From Mycobacterium sp. ENV421 (GTDB lineage Bacteria > Actinomycetota > Actinomycetes > Mycobacteriales > Mycobacteriaceae): a stretch of DNA of 64,000 nt. This document shows positions 17,741 through 26,269 of the stretch, piece after piece; position 1 is the stretch's first letter, and every line of letters starts with the position of its first letter. The notes below the pieces were generated by a model. That model saw only the letters and a list, made by a program, of their open reading frames with translations. It ran no database searches and had not been told where the DNA came from. The stretch lies in NCBI RefSeq assembly GCF_002887815.1, contig NZ_PDHO01000020.1, forward strand, positions 1 to 64,000. Direction: 5' to 3'. The position numbers and the translations under genes were made by a program.

Positions 17741-18790
17741 GTGACGGCTGAATCCGACGAAGTCTTGACCCGGGTCGACGGCGGCGTCGGCTTCCTGACG
17801 CTCAATCGCCCGAAGGCCATCAACTCGCTGACCCACACGATGGTCACGATCATCGCGACGGCGCTCACCGACTGGGAGCACGACGACGATGTCCGCGCGG
17901 TACTCCTCGCCGGCGAGGGGGAACGCGGCCTGTGCGCCGGCGGCGACGTGGTGGCGATCTATCACAGCGCCCGCGGCGACGGTTCCGACGCTCGCCGCTT
18001 CTGGCTCGACGAGTACCGCCTCAACGCCCAGATCGGTCGCTACCCCAAGCCCTTCGTGGCGATCATGGACGGCATCGTGATGGGCGGCGGTGTCGGCGTC
18101 GCCGCGCACGGTAGCGTCCGCGTGGTCACCGACACCTCCAAGGTCGCCATGCCCGAGGTCGGGATCGGCTTCGTCCCCGACGTCGGCGGCACCTATCTGT
18201 TGTCGCGGGCTCCCGGTCAACTCGGCCTGCACGCCGCCCTGTCCGGCGCGCCGTTCTCCGGGGCCGACGCCATCGCGCTCGGATTCGCCGACCACTACGT
18301 CCCTCATGTGCAACTCCAGGGATTCGTCGAAGCGATCGTCGCCGACGGCGTGGACGCCGCCGTTCAGGCGTTCGCCACCGAACCGCCGGCCAGTCACCTT
18401 CTATCCCAACAGCATTGGATTGACGAATGCTATGCCGGCGAGACCGTCGCCGACATCATCGCCGCCTTGCGCGGCCACGACGACGAGGACGCCAGGAAAG
18501 CCGGCGACCTCATCGCGTCCCGCTCCCCCATCGCGGCGTCCGTCGCGCTGGCGTCGGTGCGTCGCGCCGCCGAGCTCGACACCCTGGAAGACGTTCTGGT
18601 TCAGGAGTACCGGGTGTCGTCGGCGTCGCTGGACTCCCACGACTTCGTCGAAGGAATCCGCGCGCAGATCATCGACAAAGATCGCAATCCGACGTGGAAC
18701 CCGCCGTCACTGGCCGCGGTGACCGAGCAGGATGTGGAACAGTACTTCGCGCCGGCGGACCCGGACCTGACCTTCGAGGAGGACAAGTGA
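17741..18790 (+). CDS. echA9: Enoyl-CoA hydratase/isomerase-family protein, 3-hydroxyisobutyryl-CoA hydrolase type
   Basis: A crotonase-fold protein of 349 residues, the length of the 3-hydroxyisobutyryl-CoA hydrolase subgroup rather than the 260-residue hydratases; it matches Rv1071c. The oxyanion block GLCAGGDVVAIY and the later GGGVGVAAHGSVRVVT and EVGIGFVPDVGGTYLL, with the Glu and Asp typical of hydrolases, are visible. A role in valine or acyl-CoA degradation is likely. The GTG at 17741 was chosen because AAAGGA lies 10 nt upstream; an ATG at 17717 is an alternative. Its stop overlaps the echA8 start (GTGA), so the two are translated together. Confidence 0.88.
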   Translation: MTAESDEVLTRVDGGVGFLTLNRPKAINSLTHTMVTIIATALTDWEHDDDVRAVLLAGEGERGLCAGGDVVAIYHSARGDGSDARRFWLDEYRLNAQIGRYPKPFVAIMDGIVMGGGVGVAAHGSVRVVTDTSKVAMPEVGIGFVPDVGGTYLLSRAPGQLGLHAALSGAPFSGADAIALGFADHYVPHVQLQGFVEAIVADGVDAAVQAFATEPPASHLLSQQHWIDECYAGETVADIIAALRGHDDEDARKAGDLIASRSPIAASVALASVRRAAELDTLEDVLVQEYRVSSASLDSHDFVEGIRAQIIDKDRNPTWNPPSLAAVTEQDVEQYFAPADPDLTFEEDK

Positions 18791-19560
18791 ATTACGAGAC
18801 CATCCTGGTCGACCGCGACGAGCGGGTCGGCACCATCACCCTCAACCGCCCCAAGGCGCTCAACGCACTCAACAGCCAGGTGATGGTCGAGGTCACCACG
18901 GCCGCCGCCGAATTCGACAACGATCCGGGTATCGGCGCCATCGTCATCACCGGCAACGAGAAGGCGTTCGCCGCCGGTGCCGACATCAAAGAGATGGCCG
19001 AACTCTCGTTCTCCGAGGTCTTCGACGCGGACTTCTTCGCGGCGTGGGGCAAGCTGGCCGCCGTCCGCACCCCGACCATCGCCGCGGTCGCCGGCTACGC
19101 CCTCGGCGGCGGCTGCGAGCTGGCGATGATGTGCGACGTCCTCATCGCCGCCGACACCGCAAAGTTCGGCCAACCCGAGATCAAACTGGGCGTGCTGCCC
19201 GGCATGGGTGGCTCGCAGCGGCTGACCCGGGCGATCGGGAAAGCCAAGGCGATGGACCTCATCCTGACCGGCCGCACCATCGACGCCGCCGAGGCTGAAC
19301 GCAGCGGCCTGGTGTCACGCGTGGTACCGGCCGACGACCTGCTCACCGAGGCCAAAGCCGTCGCGACGACCATCTCGCAGATGTCACGGTCGGCCGCCCG
19401 GATGGCCAAGGAGGCGGTCAACCGTGCCTTCGAATCCACGCTGACCGAAGGCCTGCTCTACGAGCGCAGGTTGTTCCACTCCGCGTTCGCCACCGACGAC
19501 CAGACCGAGGGGATGGCCGCCTTCACCGAGAAGCGCCCTGCCAACTTCACGCACCGCTAA
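18787..19560 (+). CDS. echA8: Enoyl-CoA hydratase
   Basis: A crotonase-family enoyl-CoA hydratase of 257 residues, exactly the length of Rv1070c (EchA8). It hydrates trans-2-enoyl-CoA in beta-oxidation. The first oxyanion block is AFAAGADIKEM, the second AGYALGGGCELAMMCD, and the two catalytic Glu positions are expected in GGGCELAMM and GQPEIKLGVLPGMGG. It starts at a GTG overlapping the echA9 stop by 4 nt, forming a two-gene operon. EchA8 of M. tuberculosis has been reported as a target of a tetrahydropyrazo-pyrimidine, through its lipid-binding role. Confidence 0.94.
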   Translation: MNYETILVDRDERVGTITLNRPKALNALNSQVMVEVTTAAAEFDNDPGIGAIVITGNEKAFAAGADIKEMAELSFSEVFDADFFAAWGKLAAVRTPTIAAVAGYALGGGCELAMMCDVLIAADTAKFGQPEIKLGVLPGMGGSQRLTRAIGKAKAMDLILTGRTIDAAEAERSGLVSRVVPADDLLTEAKAVATTISQMSRSAARMAKEAVNRAFESTLTEGLLYERRLFHSAFATDDQTEGMAAFTEKRPANFTHR

Positions 19561-19569
19561 GGTGCTGAC

Positions 19570-21264
19570 GTGACCGTCACCGAGTCGGAATCGACCGAGG
19601 CCGCCGACCCGGCGCCTGCCCCGGAGAGCAAGCCGGATTGGTGGCAGCGCCGATACACCTTCACCGGAACGGCTGTTGGCCTGGTGTTCCTCGGCCTGTC
19701 CCTGAGCCCGTCGCTGCTGCCGCGCGGACCGCTGTTCCAGGGCCTCGTCAGCGGTGCGGCCGGCTCGGTCGGCTACGGGCTGGGCGTGTTCGCCGTGTGG
19801 CTGGTGCGGTTCATGTTGTCGCGGCCGTCCAGCCCGCGTCCGCCGCGGTGGTCCTGGCCGGTGCTGGTCGCCGTCGGAATCGTCTGGCTGGTCGTGACGA
19901 TCTACTGGTTCCACATCTGGCAGGACCACGTTCGCGACCTGATGGGTGTGCCGCGGCTGCAGTGGTACAACTACCCGCAGGCCGCGATCATCGGCGTGGT
20001 CGTGCTGTTCCTGTTCGTCGAAATCGGCCAGCTGGTCGGCAGACTCGTCAGATATCTGGTCCGCCTGTTGAATCGGTATGCACCACCGCGTGTTTCGGCG
20101 GTGGTTGTGGTGGTGCTGCTGCTGAGCCTGACGATCGCGATACTCAACGGCGTGGTGATCAGGGGCGGGATGAGCTTCCTGAACAGCACTTTCGCCTCGG
20201 TGAACGACGAGATGGATCCGGACAACCCGGCCCCGAAGACCCCGTTGCGCTCCGGTGGCCCGGGCTCGCTGGTCTCCTGGGACACCCTCGGCCACCAGGG
20301 CCGCGTGTTCGTCGCCGGTGGACCCTCCGTCGAAGAACTGACCAAATTCAACGGAGCCCCCGCGGTCGAACCGATCCGGGCCTACGCGGGCAAGAACTCC
20401 GCCAACGGCATCAAGGCGTCCGCCGAACTGGCCGCGCGAGAGTTGGAGCGCGCCGGCGGATTCAAGCGCAAGGTCATCGCCGTCGCGACCACGACGGGCA
20501 CCGGCTGGATCAACGAGGCCGAAGCGTCTGCCCTGGAATACATGTACAACGGCGACACCGCGATCGTCAGCATGCAGTACTCATTCCTGCCGAGTTGGCT
20601 GTCGTTCCTGGTCGACAAGGAGAACGCCCGGCAGGCCGGCCAGGCGCTGTTCGAGGCGGTCGACGCACGTCTGCGCGAAATGCCTGAGGCTCAGCGGCCC
20701 AAGATCGTGGTGTTCGGCGAGAGCCTCGGATCCTTTGGCGGCGAGGCGCCGTTCCTGAGCCCGAACAACATCATCGCCCGCACCGACGGGGCGCTGTTCT
20801 CCGGTCCGACGTTCAACAACACGATGTGGGACGACGTCACCGTCAATCGCGACGCCGGATCCCCGATGTGGCTGCCGATCTTCGACGACGGCCAGAACAT
20901 CCGATTCGCGGCACGCCCCGACAATCTGGGCCGGCCCGACAAGCCGTGGGGCTACCCGCGGATCGTCTACCTCCAGCACGCATCCGACCCCATCAGCTGG
21001 TGGAACCCGAATCTGCTGTTCGCCGAACCGGATTGGTTACGTGAGGCACGCGGGTACGACGTGTCGCCGGACATGTACTGGATTCCGATCGTGACGTTCC
21101 TGCAGGTGTCGGCTGACATGGCGGTGGCCGTCGATGTTCCTGACGGGCACGGTCACCGTTACGTGCGCGACGTCGTCAACGCGTGGGCGTCGATCCTGCA
21201 GCCGCCGGGGTGGACGCCGGAGAAGACCGAGCGCCTGCGCGGAATCGTCAAGGCGCCGGAGTGA
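19570..21264 (+). CDS. Membrane alpha/beta-hydrolase of the Abhydrolase_9 family (Rv1069c-like)
   Basis: A 564-residue protein with about five N-terminal transmembrane helices (residues 30-210, Abhydrolase_9_N) and a C-terminal extracytoplasmic alpha/beta-hydrolase domain. The nucleophile elbow is VVFGESLGSFGGEAPF. The C-terminal YLQHASDPISWWNPNLL resembles the acid loop, and DGHGHRYVRDVVNAW holds a likely His. The substrate is unknown; a lipid or cell-wall ester is likely. The start is GTG at 19570, 9 nt after echA8 ends, so it may be the third gene of that operon. Its end overlaps the convergent rhodanese gene by 17 nt. Confidence 0.86.
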   Translation: MTVTESESTEAADPAPAPESKPDWWQRRYTFTGTAVGLVFLGLSLSPSLLPRGPLFQGLVSGAAGSVGYGLGVFAVWLVRFMLSRPSSPRPPRWSWPVLVAVGIVWLVVTIYWFHIWQDHVRDLMGVPRLQWYNYPQAAIIGVVVLFLFVEIGQLVGRLVRYLVRLLNRYAPPRVSAVVVVVLLLSLTIAILNGVVIRGGMSFLNSTFASVNDEMDPDNPAPKTPLRSGGPGSLVSWDTLGHQGRVFVAGGPSVEELTKFNGAPAVEPIRAYAGKNSANGIKASAELAARELERAGGFKRKVIAVATTTGTGWINEAEASALEYMYNGDTAIVSMQYSFLPSWLSFLVDKENARQAGQALFEAVDARLREMPEAQRPKIVVFGESLGSFGGEAPFLSPNNIIARTDGALFSGPTFNNTMWDDVTVNRDAGSPMWLPIFDDGQNIRFAARPDNLGRPDKPWGYPRIVYLQHASDPISWWNPNLLFAEPDWLREARGYDVSPDMYWIPIVTFLQVSADMAVAVDVPDGHGHRYVRDVVNAWASILQPPGWTPEKTERLRGIVKAPE

Positions 21265-21649
21265 ATTCGCTCAGCTCGGTGAGTACGTCGGCTGCGGCCA
21301 AAGCCTGATAGCCGCCGACGACGTCGGTGGCGCGGTGCAGTCCGAGGTCCTGCAACGCGGCCGCGGCCAAGCTCGAGGTGTACCCCTGCGAGCACAGCAC
21401 CACCCACTCGACGTCATCGCCGGCCGCCTGAGGCAACCGGGCGTCGCTGGTCGGATCGCAGCGCCATTCCAGCACATTGCGTTCGATCACCAGCGCGGCC
21501 GGCGTCCCGCCTTCGGCGGCGCGTTGTGCGGCAGGGCGAATGTCGACCAGGATGGCTCCGCGACGCAGTGCCGCCGGAATCTCCTCAGCCGGCAACCGGT
21601 TCAGTCGCGCCCTGGCGTCAGCCAGGACGCGGTCGATTCGGCTACTCAT
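21248..21649 (-). CDS. Single-domain rhodanese (sulfurtransferase)
   Basis: A 133-residue rhodanese-fold protein. The catalytic Cys86 lies in the loop VVLCSQGYTSS, and LVDIRPAAQRAAEG (34-47) is the conserved N-terminal block of the fold. It should carry a persulfide. The ATG at 21649 has GAGGGGAG upstream and begins 4 nt after the cysteine-dioxygenase-like gene stops, so the two are an operon. Together they suggest breakdown of cysteine to sulfinate and transfer or detoxification of the sulfur. The end overlaps the Abhydrolase_9 gene. Confidence 0.87.
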   Translation of the reverse strand: MSSRIDRVLADARARLNRLPAEEIPAALRRGAILVDIRPAAQRAAEGGTPAALVIERNVLEWRCDPTSDARLPQAAGDDVEWVVLCSQGYTSSLAAAALQDLGLHRATDVVGGYQALAAADVLTELSEFTPAP

Positions 21650-21653
21650 CGGA

Positions 21654-22214
21654 TCAGCTCCCCTCAGGTGCATCGGTCAGCTCGGTGCGGGTGCGGCGCA
21701 ACGTATTACGCTCGGTGACTTCGTAATACGACATCGCCGTGAGTGGCGGCGAATACGCGTGCACACTCAGTGTGGCAGAGGCGGGTGCGGCTACGGCCGG
21801 GGCGCCGACGACGTCGTGCACCCACCCGAGAGGGAAAGCCGCCTGGTCTCCGGCGTCGAGGCGACGGCGGTTCAATCGCTCACCGTCCCAACGGTATTCG
21901 TGCAGCGCGCCGGAGAGCACGGTCAATGCACCCAGCGATCCGCCGTGGTCGTGTAGCTCGGTGGTGTGGCCGGCGACCCAGCTGATCAGCCAGACGTCGA
22001 GCTCGTCGTCGGCGTGCAACCGGGTGAACCAGCGTTCGTCGCTCGGCGGACCACCGGCGGGCAGCAGCCCGTCGAACTGGCCGCGCAGCACGCCGTCGGC
22101 GTACTGGTCAGTGGCGTGCATCAGGTCGGGCAACCGCAGCCGCGTGGGTGCGGAGACGGCTGGTGCGATGGACGGGAATGTGGCAAGTGAAAGGGCAGCG
22201 CCCGAATACGGCAT
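21654..22214 (-). CDS. Cysteine dioxygenase-type cupin
   Basis: A 186-residue cupin that should oxidise cysteine to cysteine sulfinate with O2. The metal ligands are His88 and His90 in TTELHDHGGSLG and His133 in GWVHDVVG, the three-His pattern of thiol dioxygenases. Tyr163 or Tyr164 in AMSYYEV could be the conserved active-site Tyr. The segment HAYSPPLTAMSYYEV is typical of bacterial cysteine dioxygenases. It is 4 nt upstream of the rhodanese gene. Other thiols (3-mercaptopropionate) cannot be excluded as the substrate. Confidence 0.86.
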   Translation of the reverse strand: MPYSGAALSLATFPSIAPAVSAPTRLRLPDLMHATDQYADGVLRGQFDGLLPAGGPPSDERWFTRLHADDELDVWLISWVAGHTTELHDHGGSLGALTVLSGALHEYRWDGERLNRRRLDAGDQAAFPLGWVHDVVGAPAVAAPASATLSVHAYSPPLTAMSYYEVTERNTLRRTRTELTDAPEGS

Positions 22215-22329
22215 GACGAGAAACTTTCCGCACGTTGCAGGGTCAGATCGGGGGGTCGGCTAGTACCGACAACACTCCCTGGACCTGGTCCGCTCCGTCA
22301 TGGCCGCCAGTGTTGCATAGATTGAAACG

Positions 22330-22773
22330 ATGCGCCCCTACCGATGTCGCTCCCTGTCCGCCGCCGCGGCGTGTGTCGCGGGCGTGGCCGCCGTGCTGAC
22401 GGCATGCTCGTCGGGCGGCGGCGGGCAGTCCCCCTCAACAACTTCGGCGCCGTCGAGCAGTGCGGCGCAGTCGACGGAAGCGGCCGCACCGTCGGGCACG
22501 GTTGGCACCTCGCCGGGTGGGGTCACCACCCGGATTGACGTGCCCGCCGAATCGACCGAAGAACAATATGCGCAGGCCTGCATGGCGACGAAGACGTGGA
22601 TGGAAGCCAAGGGCGGCGACCCGAAGACGTTGGTCGAACCGTTCCTGAAGGAATTGCAGGGCAACGCGGCCCCCGGCCCGGCGACGTTCAACAGCACCTG
22701 GGGCCAGTTGTCGACGGCGCAGCAGGCCGCGGTCGTCATCGCGGTGAAGGCCGCCGCCGAGGGCGGCTGCTGA
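22330..22773 (+). CDS. lpqV: Lipoprotein LpqV
   Basis: A 147-residue exported lipoprotein. The signal peptide ends in the lipobox VLTACSS with Cys26 as the lipidated residue. A Ser/Thr/Ala/Gly-rich linker (about 27-68) follows, then a small helical domain with a pair of Cys (YAQACMATKTW and the C-terminal EGGC) that could form a disulfide. It matches Rv1064c in position and layout. Function is unknown. Its upstream gap of 115 nt separates it from the divergent cysteine dioxygenase gene. Confidence 0.85.
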   Translation: MRPYRCRSLSAAAACVAGVAAVLTACSSGGGGQSPSTTSAPSSSAAQSTEAAAPSGTVGTSPGGVTTRIDVPAESTEEQYAQACMATKTWMEAKGGDPKTLVEPFLKELQGNAAPGPATFNSTWGQLSTAQQAAVVIAVKAAAEGGC

Positions 22774-22818
22774 TCCTTTCGATCACGGGCAGCAAAAGTC
22801 GGCGGCAGCGCGCGATTA

Positions 22819-22847
22819 CTGCCACCTGTCGTTCAGTTGCTGCCACC
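22819..22847. repeat. Short direct repeats CTGCCACC upstream of the small secreted gene
   Basis: CTGCCACC occurs at 22819-22826 and 22840-22847, 21 nt apart, and an inverted near-copy GGCGGCAG is at 22801-22808. The spacing is two helical turns, which would suit a dimeric regulator. The site is about 90 nt before the small secreted gene and just after lpqV. Confidence 0.3.
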
Positions 22848-22937
22848 GGAATTAAATGCCTGACCTCGCGGTTTACCTCCTTGTAATTGATCGGCGAAAG
22901 CCGGCAGCAGAGGAAAACGAAGAAGAGGCACATCATC

Positions 22938-23123
22938 ATGACCAAGTACGCGGTCGCGGGCCTGTTGGGCACCGCGATGAGCGCGTTCGTCATCGGCCTG
23001 GCCGCCCCCGCGGCCGCCGCCCCCAGCGGGCCCGGTGACGCCCGCGACACCACAATCGACTCGCTCGGATACACCGTTGGTGGCGACAATCTCGGCACCA
23101 TCGACGTGATTCAGCGCGACTGA
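22938..23123 (+). CDS. Small secreted protein, 61 residues
   Basis: A short exported protein with an N-terminal signal peptide (MTKYAVAGLLGTAMSAFVIGLAAPAAAAPS, processed after about residue 29) and a mature part of only some 30 residues. The mature part (DARDTTIDSLGYTVGGDNLGTIDVIQRD) resembles the N-terminal motif of a common mycobacterial secreted family in which SLQAQGYxV recurs, as in the protein at 49677. Function is unknown. The ATG at 22938 was chosen because it starts the signal peptide. A strong hairpin follows at 23151. Confidence 0.72.
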   Translation: MTKYAVAGLLGTAMSAFVIGLAAPAAAAPSGPGDARDTTIDSLGYTVGGDNLGTIDVIQRD

Positions 23124-23150
23124 GCGCGGCGCGGTGACACGCGCCACCAC

Positions 23151-23180
23151 GGAAGGGCATCCCGAAAGGGGTGCCCTTCC
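23151..23180 (+). terminator. Hairpin after the small secreted gene
   Basis: GGAAGGGCATCCC and GGGGTGCCCTTCC form a 13-bp stem with one G-U pair around a GAAA tetraloop, 27 nt after the stop of the secreted gene. No clear T-tract follows. It probably ends or stabilises that short mRNA; it lies only 16 nt before the patatin start. Confidence 0.6.
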
Positions 23181-23196
23181 GCTGTCGGTGAGCAGA

Positions 23197-24255
23197 ATGG
23201 ACCCCATGCCCGACCAAACCCCCAACTCCCGGGTCGCTCTGGCGCTCGGCAGCGGCGGTGCGCGCGGATACGCGCACATCGGCGTGATCGACGAGCTGAC
23301 CCGTCGCGGCTACGAGATCGTCGGTGTCGCCGGATCGTCGATGGGCGCGCTGGTTGGCGGCCTGCACGCGGCCGGGTCGCTCGACGAATTCGCAAAGTGG
23401 GCGCAGACGTTGACGCAACGAGCTGTGCTGCGGCTGCTCGATCCGTCGATCACCGCGGCCGGCGTGCTGCGCGCCGAGAAGATCCTCGACGCGGTCCGGG
23501 ACATCCTCGGCGACGTCACCATCGAGAACCTGCCGATCCCCTACACGGCAGTCGCCACCGACCTCATCGCGGGGAAATCGGTGTGGCTGCAGCGCGGTCC
23601 GGTCGACGCCGCGATCCGCGCCTCGATCGCCATCCCCGGCGTGATCGCACCGCACGTGCTCGACGGCAGGCTGCTGGCCGACGGCGGAATCCTCGACCCG
23701 CTGCCGTTGGCCCCGATCGCCGCCGTCAATGCCGATCTGACGATCGCGATCAGCCTGTCCGGGCCCGACCCGGAAGGCAGCCAGGACACCGAAGCTCCGG
23801 AATCCGCCGCCAGCACCGAATGGCTCGGCCGGTTGTTGCGCAGCACGTCGGCACTGTTGGACACCAACACCGCCCGTTCGCTTCTGGACACTCCCGCGGC
23901 CAGGTCGATGCTGAGCCGCTTCGGAACCAGTTCGGTGTCGGAGGACGGCGACGACGTCGAGCCCAGCAGCGATGATCAGCTGATCGACAGCTCACGTGAA
24001 GCTGCGATCCCCAAGCTGGGCAGCTTCGCGGTGATGAACCGCACGATCGACATCGCGCAGGCCGCACTGGCTCGCCATCAGATGGCGGCCTATCCCCCGG
24101 ACCTGCTCATCGAGGTGCCCCGAACCGCTTGCCGCAGTTTGGATTTCCACCGCGCCGCCGAGATCATTGAGCTGGGTCGCGAACTGGCCGTCAAAGCGCT
24201 GGACGGCTACCGCCACATCGGTCCGGAAATCATCATCACGCCAGAAACTCCGTGA
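23197..24255 (+). CDS. Patatin-like phospholipase/esterase (Rv1063c-like)
   Basis: A 352-residue patatin-fold hydrolase. The oxyanion motif GSGGARGYAHIGV and the nucleophile elbow VAGSSMGALVGGLHAAG hold the Ser, and the dyad Asp is in LLADGGILDPLP. It should cut acyl esters of phospholipids or neutral lipids. The start is uncertain: ATG codons at 23197 and 23206 are both near the conserved region, while the longer frame to 23134 would cross a hairpin. Its end overlaps the opposing patatin-like gene by 20 nt, so two patatins face each other tail to tail. Confidence 0.85.
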   Translation: MDPMPDQTPNSRVALALGSGGARGYAHIGVIDELTRRGYEIVGVAGSSMGALVGGLHAAGSLDEFAKWAQTLTQRAVLRLLDPSITAAGVLRAEKILDAVRDILGDVTIENLPIPYTAVATDLIAGKSVWLQRGPVDAAIRASIAIPGVIAPHVLDGRLLADGGILDPLPLAPIAAVNADLTIAISLSGPDPEGSQDTEAPESAASTEWLGRLLRSTSALLDTNTARSLLDTPAARSMLSRFGTSSVSEDGDDVEPSSDDQLIDSSREAAIPKLGSFAVMNRTIDIAQAALARHQMAAYPPDLLIEVPRTACRSLDFHRAAEIIELGRELAVKALDGYRHIGPEIIITPETP

Positions 24256-25087
24256 CGGCCGCCGCCACCCGGCGGCCCTGCTCGCGTCCGGCCAGCGCCG
24301 ACGGGATCCGGCAGCGCGGGTCCAGCGGGTTGGGACCGAAGGCGTTCAGGGAGGCGTCGTCGGCGAAGACGGCGAATGTTCGCGCACCGAAGCCGGCGAT
24401 CTCGGCCGCGGTGCCGTGGGTGAACGGCGACGGCGCTGATTCGCTCGCCGGCACCAGCACAACAGCCGTCGCGCAGTCGGCGGCCACCGCGGTGTGGACC
24501 GAGCTGCTGACACCGCCGTCCATGTAGCGCCGGTCGCCGATCGTCACCGGCGGCCAGGTACCGGGCACCGCGCAGCTGGCAGCCACGGCGTCGACGAGGT
24601 CAACCCCCGACGACGAGTCGAACACCACCAGTTCCCCGGTAGCGGTGTCGATGGCGGTGATCCGCAGATCCTGGTCCGGCCAACGATGTTCGGGAAGTCG
24701 CGCTTCTATGACGCGTCTGCGCACGGCTTCACCGACGGTGGGCGTGTCCAGCGCGATGCGTCCGATCCGCTGGAGTTTCTCGGTCAGCTCGCCGGGTTCG
24801 GCCATGGCCGTGAGGAACAGCGCGGAAATCTCCTCGATGTCGACCCCGGGGTCGATCTCCGAGGAGGGTTCCGCCGTCTGGCGTTCGAAGAGCGCCTCCA
24901 GCGACAGCGAGCTGCTGATCTGTGCGGCGACGGTCGAACCGGCCGAGGTTCCGACCAGCACATCGGAGTCGAGCAGGCTCTGCGCGGTATCCGGCGACCG
25001 GTCGGCGATCCCGCGCAAAATGCCGGTCTCCCAGCCGATACCGGCGATACCGCCGCCGGCCAGTATCAAGGCTCGTTTCGTGGTCAC
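24236..25087 (-). CDS. Patatin-like phospholipase (Rv1062-like)
   Basis: A 283-residue patatin-fold protein. The glycine-rich oxyanion loop is ALILAGGGIAGIGWETG, the nucleophile is in VLVGTSAGSTVAAQ, and the dyad Asp is in RRYMDGGVSSS. The start is GTG at 25087 overlapping the ankyrin stop in GTGA, so it is coupled to that gene. The upstream extension of the frame to 25414 is Arg-rich and antisense-like. The protein is only distantly similar to the convergent patatin at 23197, so this is not a recent duplication. Confidence 0.87.
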   Translation of the reverse strand: MTTKRALILAGGGIAGIGWETGILRGIADRSPDTAQSLLDSDVLVGTSAGSTVAAQISSSLSLEALFERQTAEPSSEIDPGVDIEEISALFLTAMAEPGELTEKLQRIGRIALDTPTVGEAVRRRVIEARLPEHRWPDQDLRITAIDTATGELVVFDSSSGVDLVDAVAASCAVPGTWPPVTIGDRRYMDGGVSSSVHTAVAADCATAVVLVPASESAPSPFTHGTAAEIAGFGARTFAVFADDASLNAFGPNPLDPRCRIPSALAGREQGRRVAAAVTEFLA

Positions 25088-26244
25088 AGCGTGTGAGTCT
25101 GCCAGCTGCCCAGGTAGTCGATCGCGTCGGTCTGGTAGGCGTGCTGCGCCCAGCCCAAAGGCGTCGTCCCATAGCGAAAGTCGACCAGGTCCGGGTCCGC
25201 GCCGGCGTCGAGCAGCCGACGGATCAGGTCCAGGTCGCCGCTCCACGCCGCGTGATGCAGCGGCGTGGCGCCGTCGGCGTCGCGGACGTTCGGGTCGTCG
25301 GGAAACGGCGGGTGCACCAGCTCGGCCCCCGACACGTCGATCCCGTGGCGAGCCAGCAGGGCCAGCCGGTCTGCGAAGCCATGCTCGGCGGCCCAGTCGA
25401 TTTGGCGCTGCCACATCTGGTCGCGGGTCTCCATCGCCTCACCCAGGCGCTGTTCCCACGGACTCGGACCGGCGTCGGCCAGGCCGTGGTCGAACAGCAG
25501 CGCGAGGTGCGAATCGTCGGCGCGGAACATCCGGTTGTAGAGGGTCTGCTGGTCGGCGGGATGGGCACCGCGCTCCAGCAGCAGGCGTGCCAAGGCGGTC
25601 GCAAACCGTTGCCGGGGTTGACGCCCGGGCCCCTGCTCACCTTCGCCGAACACTCCGGTGAGCCCCGTGAACGGTGTCGGCAGGGCGCGCCACAGATAGC
25701 CGGCGTTGGGATCGGCGCCCGCGTCGAGCAGCACACTGGCCGCGGCCAGGACATCAGTTTCCCTGTGCGGCAGCGGGACCCGTGAATAGCACAGATACAG
25801 CAGCGGTACCCAGCCGAAAGGTCCGCCGGGCGTGGTGACCAGTTCCGGCTGATCCTCCAGGTGATGGGTCAGTGCCACCGGGTCGGCCGCCGACGCGGCG
25901 GCCCACACATGATGCTGCGGCACAGCAGGATTGGACTCGAGCAATGCCGCAGCGGCCTGCCAGCGTGGTGGGGCGTCGGTGTGGTCGTAGCGCAATGACG
26001 CGAGTGAGCAGAACTGGTCGGCTACGCCCAACGTAGCCGGGTCGATGCCACCGGGGTGCACCGCGAGTTGGTCGGCGATCGCCATGAACTCGACGAGCGC
26101 GGGCCAGCCGCTGAACCCGTACCGGCGGGCAATCGCTTGGTGCGCGTCGTCCAGCGACAGTGGCCGGGGGCCTTCGCGGTGCAGGGCGCGGACTTCCGAC
26201 ACCAGCTGCTCAAACGAGGGGTCGGCGGGCAGAGTGCTGGCCAT
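25084..26244 (-). CDS. Ankyrin-repeat protein
   Basis: A 386-residue cytosolic protein with dispersed ankyrin repeats. The clearest are VLAAASVLLDAGADPNAGYLW near 190-210, then DADGATPLHHAAWSGDLDLIRRLLDAGADPDLVD and YGTTPLGWAQHAYQTDAIDYL at the C-terminus. Ankyrin repeats mediate protein contacts. The ATG at 26244 starts a soluble N-terminus; the frame to 26310 is not conserved-looking. Its stop overlaps the start of a patatin, hinting that it may bind or restrain that lipase. The next gene in the same direction (Rieske oxygenase) stops 25 nt upstream. Confidence 0.82.
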   Translation of the reverse strand: MASTLPADPSFEQLVSEVRALHREGPRPLSLDDAHQAIARRYGFSGWPALVEFMAIADQLAVHPGGIDPATLGVADQFCSLASLRYDHTDAPPRWQAAAALLESNPAVPQHHVWAAASAADPVALTHHLEDQPELVTTPGGPFGWVPLLYLCYSRVPLPHRETDVLAAASVLLDAGADPNAGYLWRALPTPFTGLTGVFGEGEQGPGRQPRQRFATALARLLLERGAHPADQQTLYNRMFRADDSHLALLFDHGLADAGPSPWEQRLGEAMETRDQMWQRQIDWAAEHGFADRLALLARHGIDVSGAELVHPPFPDDPNVRDADGATPLHHAAWSGDLDLIRRLLDAGADPDLVDFRYGTTPLGWAQHAYQTDAIDYLGSWQTHTL

Positions 26245-26269
26245 TGCGGACGCTACCAGCCCGACGCGA

